This document shows positions 29,247 through 37,320 of a stretch of 37,320 bases of DNA, in pieces. A program made the position numbers and the translations under genes. The DNA comes from Flavobacteriaceae bacterium (GTDB taxonomy: Bacteria; Bacteroidota; Bacteroidia; Flavobacteriales; Flavobacteriaceae): the NCBI GenBank assembly GCA_002707745.1, contig PANU01000057.1:1-37320 (forward strand), in the 5' to 3' direction. Each line of letters starts with the position of its first letter. Positions within the stretch are counted from its first letter, which is position 1. The notes under the pieces are model-generated. The model had not been told where the DNA came from, searched no databases, and was given only the letters and a program-made list of their open reading frames with translations.

Positions 29247-32200
29247 ATGAAAAGAATATTAGGATTGGATTTGGGCACCACCTCAATAGGTTGGGCATTT
29301 GTTAATGAAGCAGAAAACGAGACAGAGATGTCATTTATAGTGAAAACAGGTGTTCGAGTGGTTCCACTTTCAACAGATGAACAAATTAGTTTTGAAAAAG
29401 GACAGAGTATTACTATTAATGCAGATCGAACTTTAAAAAGGGGAATGCGAAGAAACCTGCATCGCTATAAAATGAGAAGGGCTGCCGTGATCGACACTTT
29501 AAAGTCTATTGGTTTTATTACAGATGAAACGCCACTTTCTGAAAACGGAAATGATACACACAGCACATATAAGTTGCGAGCGAAAGCAGTATCAGAAAAG
29601 TTGTCCAAACAAGATTTCGCTCGTGTTCTTTTAATGATAAATAAAAAACGAGGTTATAAAAGCAGTAGAAAAGCAAAAAACCAAGAAGAGGGACAACTTA
29701 TTGACGGTATGGCAGTTGCGAAACGCCTTGAAAATGAAAAGCTATTACCTGGGCAACTTTCATTTATTTTATTAAATGAAGGTAAAAAAATGCTACCAAC
29801 TTATTACAGGTCAGATTTGCAAAATGAGTTTAATGCTATATGGGACTTTCAAAAACAATTTTATGAGGAACACTTGACTGAAAAACATAAAGAAGCTCTT
29901 GAAGGTCTAAACAAAACAGCAACAGGACAGTATTTTGAAAAGACTATTAAAACTCAGAGAGCAGAGAACAAAGGGAAAAACAAAAAGCTGCAAGAGTATG
30001 AATGGCGGAACAAGGCAATAACAGAGCAACTTACCTTACCGCAAGTAGCATATATTTTAACTGAAATAAACAATCAAATCAATCAGTCAAGTGGTTATTT
30101 GGGTGCTATAAGCGACCGTAGTAAAGAGTTGTGTTTTAATGATCTTACTGTTGGACAATTTCAATACAACCAACTAAAACAAAACCCCCTTGCATCCTTA
30201 AAAAATCAAGTTTTTTATAGACAGGACTATATGGATGAATTTGATGCTATCTGGAAAGAACAATCGAAACATTATTCAGAATTAAATAAGAAAATTAAAG
30301 ATAAACTTAGAAACATTACGATTTTTTACCAGCGCAAGCTAAAATCACAAAAGGGACTTATAAACATTTGTGAACTAGAAGGTGTGGAACGCAAAGTAAT
30401 GACAGATGGAGAGCTAAAGAAAAAGCTAATAGGCCCAAGGGTTGCGCCTAAATCTTCACCTGTTTTTCAGCACTCTAAAATTTGGCAAAATATCAATAAT
30501 ATTATTTTAAAAAACGAAAAGACAAAAGAAATTGTTGAATTAGGTGAAGATTTAAGGGAATTGCTGTTTCAGTATCTTAATTGGAAAGATAATATTTCGG
30601 CAAGCCAGCTCATAAATTTTTTAATAAAAAATTCAGATATACCAAAAGGAAAGTGGAAAGTAAATCTTGAAAAGGTAGAAGGTAATAGTACCAATGCTGT
30701 ACTATTAAGTGTTTATGAAAAAATTACTGAAATTGAAGGGTATGATAAACTCAAATTCAGTAACCCCAATGAAGAACTCATTAAAAGTTTAAAGGTTTGC
30801 TTTACTGAAATAGGAGTTGAACCACAAATCCTGGAAATGGATTATACTTTAACGGGTAATGATTTTAGCAAACAACCGGCTTACGAGTTGTGGCATTTGT
30901 TATATTCTTATGAAGATGATTGCTCAATAACGGGAACAGAAAGCCTAGAACAAAAACTACAAGAAAACTTCGGCTTTAAAAAGGAGCACGCCAAATTACT
31001 TGTAGGTGTCAACTTTCAACAGGATTATGGAAATTTAAGTGTGCGGGCATTACGTAAAATATATCCCTATTTAGAGGAAGGCAAAGTTTATAGTGAGGCG
31101 TGTGCTTTGGCGGGATACAATCACTCCAAGTCCTTAACTGCCGAAGAAAACAACAAGAGAATATTACTTGATAAATTAGAGCTTTTAAAGAAAAATTCAC
31201 TACGAAACCCCGTGGTCGAAAAGATTCTAAACCAAATGATACACGTGGTAAATGCTGTGATTGAGAATCCAGAAATGGGTAAACCCGATGAAATTAGAGT
31301 CGAACTTGCAAGAGAACTCAAAAAGACAGCAAAGCAAAGAAATGAATTGATCAAGGTAATTACCAAAGCTACCACAGACCATATCGCATTTAGAGATAAA
31401 ATCAAAAAGGAATTTGGCTTACCCTATGTTAGTAGAAAAGATTTAATAAAATACAAATTATATCTCGAGTTAAAATCCAATGGATTTCGTACACTCTATT
31501 CTAACACTTACATAAAACCTGAAGAGCTTTTTACCAAGAAATTTGATGTAGAACACATAATCCCACAATCAGTATTATTTGATGATTCGTTTTCCAACAA
31601 AACCTTAGAATTGAGAGATGTAAACCTCGAAAAAGGAAATGAGACCGCTATTGAATATTGCAGACGTAAAGGTTGGGGAGATGATTTTAAATCTCGAACT
31701 GATGAAATTTTTAAAGCTAATGGCATAAAATACGGAAAGCGCAAAAAACTGTTGATGACCAAGACAGAAATTCCCGAAGGCTTTTTAAATCGGGATTTGG
31801 GAAATACCGCATATATTTCTCGCAAAGCAACTGAAATACTGCAACAATTAACGAGAAAAAAAGTGGTCTCCACATCTGGGAAGATTACTAGTAAACTGCG
31901 TAGCGATTGGGAACTTATAAACGTTTTACAAGAACTCAATTGGGATAAATACGAAGTCTTAGGACTTACATATTATGATTATAATAAAGAAGGAAAGGCA
32001 TTGGCAAGGATAAAAGATTGGACTAAAAGAAATGATCATCGCCACCATGCTATGGATGCAATCGCCGTTGCATTTACAAAGCCTGCTTTTATTCAATATT
32101 TAAACAATATGCACGCTAAAAGTGAAAAAGCAGGAGATATATATGGCATAGAAAAAAAATACACCTATCGAGATAAGGAAGGTGGGCGTAAATTTCACAA

Positions 32201-33353
32201 ACCTTTTGAGAACATAAGAGAAGAATCAAAAAACCACTTAGCTTCTATTTTAGTTTCCCACAAAGCAAAAAACAAAGTGGTAACTCGCAATAAAAATAAG
32301 ATTAAGATAAAGGGTAACAATAGTTTCAAGACTAAAACTGAACTCACACCAAGAGGGCAACTTCATAAAGAAACCATCTATGGAAAATCATTTTACCCAG
32401 AAGTAAAAGAAGAAAAAATAAACGGTTCTTTTTCAAAAGAAAAAATAAAAACAGTTACAAAACCAATTTATCGAGAAGCACTTTTAAAACGACTTTCAGA
32501 AAATAACCATGATGCCAAAAAGGCATTTACTGGAAAAAATTCATTGACCAAAAACCCCATTTTTATTAATGAAAAAACAAACGTACCTGACAAAGTAAAA
32601 ACGCAACAACTGCAACATCAATTTACAATACGAAAGGTAATTACCCCAGACCTTAAAATTGATAAAGTAACAGATGAAGGCATTAAAAGAATACTGGAGG
32701 AACGTCTAAAAGAATACAACGGCAAGAAAAAAGCAGCCTTTTCAAATTTAGATGAAAACCCCATTTGGCTCAATAAAGAAAAAGGTATTTCAATTAAACG
32801 AGTTACAATTTCGGGAGTCAGCAATGCAGAACCACTCCATATTGCCAAAGACCATTTGGGTAATGATGTCTTGGATGAAAAAGGCAATACAGTTCCCACG
32901 GATTATGTGAGCACTGGGAATAATCATCACGTTGCTATTTATAAAGACGAGAAAGGAAATTTGCAAGAAGAGGTTGTTTCCTTTTATGAAGCTGTCATAA
33001 GAAAAAACAATGGTTTGCCAATTGTTGAAAAAAATCATCCCAAGGGTTGGGAATTTCTTTTCACTTTAAAACAAAATGAAATGTTTGTCTTCCCAAATGA
33101 AGATTTTGACCCTTTAAATATAGATTTATATGATGATGCAAATAGAGAGTTAATCAGTAGAAATCTATTTAGAGTTCAGAAAATAGGTTCAAAAGATTAT
33201 TGGTTCAGGCGTCATTTAGAAACCACATTAGTTACCACTAAAGAATTAAATGAAGTCGTTTATCATAGAAAGCGTAATCCTAATTCGATTAGTAAAATCA
33301 TCAAAGTTAGACTAAATCATATAGGCGAAATAGTGCAAATAGGAGAATATTAA
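29247..33353 (+). CDS. cas9: CRISPR-associated endonuclease Cas9, type II-C (1368 aa)
   Basis: RuvC-I ILGLDLGTTSIGWA; bridge helix NADRTLKRGMRRNLHRYKMRR; RuvC-II IRVELARELK; HNH FDVEHIIPQSVLFDDSFSNKTL...NLEKGNETA; RuvC-III NDHRHHAMDAIAVA. Flanked by cas1, cas2, array and tracrRNA. Confidence 0.98.
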   Translation: MKRILGLDLGTTSIGWAFVNEAENETEMSFIVKTGVRVVPLSTDEQISFEKGQSITINADRTLKRGMRRNLHRYKMRRAAVIDTLKSIGFITDETPLSENGNDTHSTYKLRAKAVSEKLSKQDFARVLLMINKKRGYKSSRKAKNQEEGQLIDGMAVAKRLENEKLLPGQLSFILLNEGKKMLPTYYRSDLQNEFNAIWDFQKQFYEEHLTEKHKEALEGLNKTATGQYFEKTIKTQRAENKGKNKKLQEYEWRNKAITEQLTLPQVAYILTEINNQINQSSGYLGAISDRSKELCFNDLTVGQFQYNQLKQNPLASLKNQVFYRQDYMDEFDAIWKEQSKHYSELNKKIKDKLRNITIFYQRKLKSQKGLINICELEGVERKVMTDGELKKKLIGPRVAPKSSPVFQHSKIWQNINNIILKNEKTKEIVELGEDLRELLFQYLNWKDNISASQLINFLIKNSDIPKGKWKVNLEKVEGNSTNAVLLSVYEKITEIEGYDKLKFSNPNEELIKSLKVCFTEIGVEPQILEMDYTLTGNDFSKQPAYELWHLLYSYEDDCSITGTESLEQKLQENFGFKKEHAKLLVGVNFQQDYGNLSVRALRKIYPYLEEGKVYSEACALAGYNHSKSLTAEENNKRILLDKLELLKKNSLRNPVVEKILNQMIHVVNAVIENPEMGKPDEIRVELARELKKTAKQRNELIKVITKATTDHIAFRDKIKKEFGLPYVSRKDLIKYKLYLELKSNGFRTLYSNTYIKPEELFTKKFDVEHIIPQSVLFDDSFSNKTLELRDVNLEKGNETAIEYCRRKGWGDDFKSRTDEIFKANGIKYGKRKKLLMTKTEIPEGFLNRDLGNTAYISRKATEILQQLTRKKVVSTSGKITSKLRSDWELINVLQELNWDKYEVLGLTYYDYNKEGKALARIKDWTKRNDHRHHAMDAIAVAFTKPAFIQYLNNMHAKSEKAGDIYGIEKKYTYRDKEGGRKFHKPFENIREESKNHLASILVSHKAKNKVVTRNKNKIKIKGNNSFKTKTELTPRGQLHKETIYGKSFYPEVKEEKINGSFSKEKIKTVTKPIYREALLKRLSENNHDAKKAFTGKNSLTKNPIFINEKTNVPDKVKTQQLQHQFTIRKVITPDLKIDKVTDEGIKRILEERLKEYNGKKKAAFSNLDENPIWLNKEKGISIKRVTISGVSNAEPLHIAKDHLGNDVLDEKGNTVPTDYVSTGNNHHVAIYKDEKGNLQEEVVSFYEAVIRKNNGLPIVEKNHPKGWEFLFTLKQNEMFVFPNEDFDPLNIDLYDDANRELISRNLFRVQKIGSKDYWFRRHLETTLVTTKELNEVVYHRKRNPNSISKIIKVRLNHIGEIVQIGEY

Positions 33354-33357
33354 AGTC

Positions 33358-34624
<1,267 letters not shown>

Positions 34625-34729
34625 AATTCAAATTGTCTGGTCGAGCGTCCATCAGAATGAAAATTCCTTTCGGGCTGACAGTCGCAATCTAATATAACAG
34701 ATTCAAATTTTAATCCTATGATTGTATTT

Positions 34730-34767
34730 AAAAAACAGTATACCAGCCAATTACGGCGGGTATACTG
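34730..34767 (-). terminator. Intrinsic terminator at the leader-distal end of the CRISPR array, sharing 4 nt with the last repeat
   Basis: Minus strand CAGTATACC-C-GCC-GTAATT-GGC-T-GGTATACTG-TTTTTT: 9+3 bp stem with one internal mismatch, then six T. Confidence 0.85.
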
Positions 34768-35797
34768 CGAATTATCTCTAAAATTAAAGAACTGAAAGCA
34801 ATTCACAACAAAAGCATCTAATTGTCTAACGTCTTTCTTACTGCGAATTATCTCTAAAATTAAAGAACTGAAAGCAATTCACAACTCGACCCCATTCAAG
34901 ATACTTTATCTTTTGACTGCGAATTATCTCTAAAATTAAAGAACTGAAAGCAATTCACAACATCCTTTGTTGTGGTGAGTTACCATAAGGCACTGCGAAT
35001 TATCTCTAAAATTAAAGAACTGAAAGCAATTCACAACTAAAGCCAATCTATTAGAAGCGGCCACGGTACTGCGAATTATCTCTAAAATTAAAGAACTGAA
35101 AGCAATTCACAACCACTGGAATACCTTGTACCTGGATGCAAGCACTGCGAATTATCTCTAAAATTAAAGAACTGAAAGCAATTCACAACAAGAAGAAATA
35201 GAAAAAGGTGCTTTCGACGACTGCGAATTATCTCTAAAATTAAAGAACTGAAAGCAATTCACAACGGGCACAGGTTTATTGTAACCGCAGTGCAAACTGC
35301 GAATTATCTCTAAAATTAAAGAACTGAAAGCAATTCACAACCATCTTCCAGGTCTTTTGCATACCCACGGTACTGCGAATTATCTCTAAAATTAAAGAAC
35401 TGAAAGCAATTCACAACCGGAAAATTGGATACCACTACGCGAAAGCGACTGCGAATTATCTCTAAAATTAAAGAACTGAAAGCAATTCACAACTATCACA
35501 CTACCGTTTGCATTGTAAATGTCACTGCGAATTATCTCTAAAATTAAAGAACTGAAAGCAATTCACAACAGGTTGCAAAGAAAACCTTTCTACCCTCTCA
35601 CTGCGAATTATCTCTAAAATTAAAGAACTGAAAGCAATTCACAACTGCCTCACCGACTTTAACAATTTTATACATACTGCGAATTATCTCTAAAATTAAA
35701 GAACTGAAAGCAATTCACAACTGCTGAAGTAACCAAAATAAAACGGGTGCCACTGCGAATTATCTCTAAAATTAAAGAACTGAAAGCAATTCACAAA
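34764..35797 (-). CRISPR. Type II-C CRISPR array: 14 repeats of 46 nt, 13 spacers of 30 nt, inferred transcription on the minus strand
   Basis: Repeat (+ strand) ACTGCGAATTATCTCTAAAATTAAAGAACTGAAAGCAATTCACAAC at exact 76-nt spacing. Copies appear identical except the outermost right copy, which ends CACAAA. Orientation from the tracrRNA match and the terminator. Confidence 0.99.
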
Positions 35798-35968
35798 AAA
35801 AAATAAACCCTGCTTTGTGAAGTTTCTAATCTGTGATTAAACGGCTGTTGTGTTACACACAGGTATCATAAATTTTAAATAGCTGCCTGGCTCAATTGCT
35901 TTGAAATATTTATAAAAATGGCAGAATTCAAAAAACTGAAGGAACCCTTGCATTAAAATTCTCTTACA
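35798..35968 (-). promoter_or_regulatory. Putative CRISPR leader
   Basis: AT-rich non-coding gap between the array's inferred 5' end and the next gene. No promoter confidently identified. Confidence 0.5.
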
Positions 35969-37207
35969 TCACTCAAACCGAATTGCCTTCACAGGAGAAA
36001 TTTTCGATATAATATAACTGGGCAGCAATAACATGACCAGACACAATACAAACGTGCCAAGGTTTAATGCCAGAATATAACTAATATCAAGGTAAACGGG
36101 GGCTTTGGTCACATAATAGGTGTCTGGGTTTAAGGGAAAAAGTCCAAAATATTTTTGTGTGAAGAGTAATCCCAAACCAATTACATTTCCCCAAAAAAGC
36201 CCTACTAGTATTAAATACATGGCATTGTATAAAAACACTTTTCGCACACTCCAATTACTACTACCCAGGGCTTTTAAAATTCCTATCATCTGTGTGCGTT
36301 CTAAAATAAGTACCAACAAAGCAGTAATCATATTAATACCCGCAACCAGAATCATAATCCCTATAATTAGATACGTGTTAAAGTCGAATAAATCGATCCA
36401 TTCAAAAATAGACCCGTACTTTTGCCTAATGGTCACTGCATCCAGATCGCTGTCTATAGCTTTATACACCTTGCCACCTACCGCATCTATAGCATCAAAA
36501 TCCTCTACAAACACTTCAAAAGAGCCAATCTGGTCATCTTCCCATTTATTAAGGAATTGTATGTGCCTAATATCTGCAATGAGGTATTGCTCATCAAATT
36601 GCTGAAAACCGCTGTTATAAATTCCTACAATGTCAAATCCTCTGGTACGTGCTTTTTGTGTTTTCCCTTCCTGCATAAAAAAGGTGATCACTTTATCGTT
36701 TAACTGGAGTCCCAGACGCTTGGCAAGGTATTCTGAAATTAGTATTTCTTCGTTTAAATCGCCTTTCGTATATTTTGGAAGACGTCCTTCCCGAAGAAAC
36801 TCTTCAAAATACTGCCAGTTATAATCGGTACCCACGCCTTTTACAACCACCCCTTCAAAATTGGTTTCAGTTCTAATTACAGCTCCTTTTTGAGCAGTAA
36901 CCTGAATATGCTTTATACCTTCCACCAGATTAAAAACCGGGTAAAACGCTTGCTTTTTGCTTATTGGAATTTGCGATTGGTTACTCTGGTTGGTATCGTA
37001 GTTGGTAATTATAATATCTCCGTTAAAAGCCGATACCTTTTCACGAATCTTTTTTTGAAGTCCCATACTGGTAGCAACACTTACTAACATCATAATTATC
37101 CCAAGTGCAATTGCAGTGATCGCAATTTTTATAATTGGCCCCGAAATACTACTTTTATAGTCTTTGGCAGCAATGATGCGTCGAGCGATGAAAAATTCGA
37201 AATTCAC
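35969..37207 (-). CDS. FtsX/LolE-family ABC transporter permease
   Basis: FEFFIARRIIAAKDYKSSISGPIIKIAITAIALGIIMMLVSVATSMGLQKKIREKVSAFNGDIII...GILKALGSSNWSVRKVFLYNAMYLI...ISPVKAIRFE. GTG at 37207 preferred because the longer ORF overlaps a divergent lipoprotein start. Confidence 0.85.
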   Translation of the reverse strand: MNFEFFIARRIIAAKDYKSSISGPIIKIAITAIALGIIMMLVSVATSMGLQKKIREKVSAFNGDIIITNYDTNQSNQSQIPISKKQAFYPVFNLVEGIKHIQVTAQKGAVIRTETNFEGVVVKGVGTDYNWQYFEEFLREGRLPKYTKGDLNEEILISEYLAKRLGLQLNDKVITFFMQEGKTQKARTRGFDIVGIYNSGFQQFDEQYLIADIRHIQFLNKWEDDQIGSFEVFVEDFDAIDAVGGKVYKAIDSDLDAVTIRQKYGSIFEWIDLFDFNTYLIIGIMILVAGINMITALLVLILERTQMIGILKALGSSNWSVRKVFLYNAMYLILVGLFWGNVIGLGLLFTQKYFGLFPLNPDTYYVTKAPVYLDISYILALNLGTFVLCLVMLLLPSYIISKISPVKAIRFE

Positions 37208-37217
37208 AAAAATAATT

Positions 37218-37320
37218 ATGCGGTTATTATTCTTCAAAAATACCATTTTAATAGTTTCTCTCGCGATTTTTTCCTGCGGAAGTACCCACAATGAAACAAA
37301 CGAAGGTGATGATGGTGCTA
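37218..37320 (+). CDS. Putative lipoprotein, N-terminal fragment truncated by the window end
   Basis: MRLLFFKNTILIVSLAIFSCGSTHNETNEGDDGA: classic lipobox; open to the window end; absent from the ORF track. Confidence 0.65.
   Translation, partial: MRLLFFKNTILIVSLAIFSCGSTHNETNEGDDGA

Noticed and set aside
35114-35143. Spacer 5 shares aataccttgta with the cas1 3' end (possible self-target)
   Set aside because: Only 11 contiguous nt match in AT-rich sequence; far short of a 30-nt protospacer.

Overview
The window looks like Bacteroidota (Flavobacteriia-type) chromosome: two T9SS C-terminal sorting domains, BshC, and mostly housekeeping genes. The main accessory feature is a complete, apparently intact type II-C CRISPR-Cas locus (~29.07-35.80 kb). 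It comprises a minus-strand tracrRNA with an intrinsic terminator, cas9 (1368 aa, RuvC/HNH motifs intact), cas1, cas2, and an array of 14 x 46-nt repeats with 13 spacers of exactly 30 nt. tracrRNA complementarity and an intrinsic terminator fused to the leader-distal repeat both indicate that the array is transcribed on the minus strand, convergent with cas9-cas1-cas2. A second point of interest is a tight four-gene + strand operon: a DUF1704/QEGLA metallopeptidase-like protein (related to eukaryotic MATCAP tubulin carboxypeptidases), an ATP-grasp glutathione-synthetase-like ligase, CbpA and CbpM. It lies beside the bacillithiol gene bshC. Other observations include 441-bp super-repeats in a secreted beta-helix protein, a DUF559 endonuclease gene bracketed by REP-like repeats, and a dispersed repeat that appears to be translated inside BshC. 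All family calls come from motif recognition; no database search was run.
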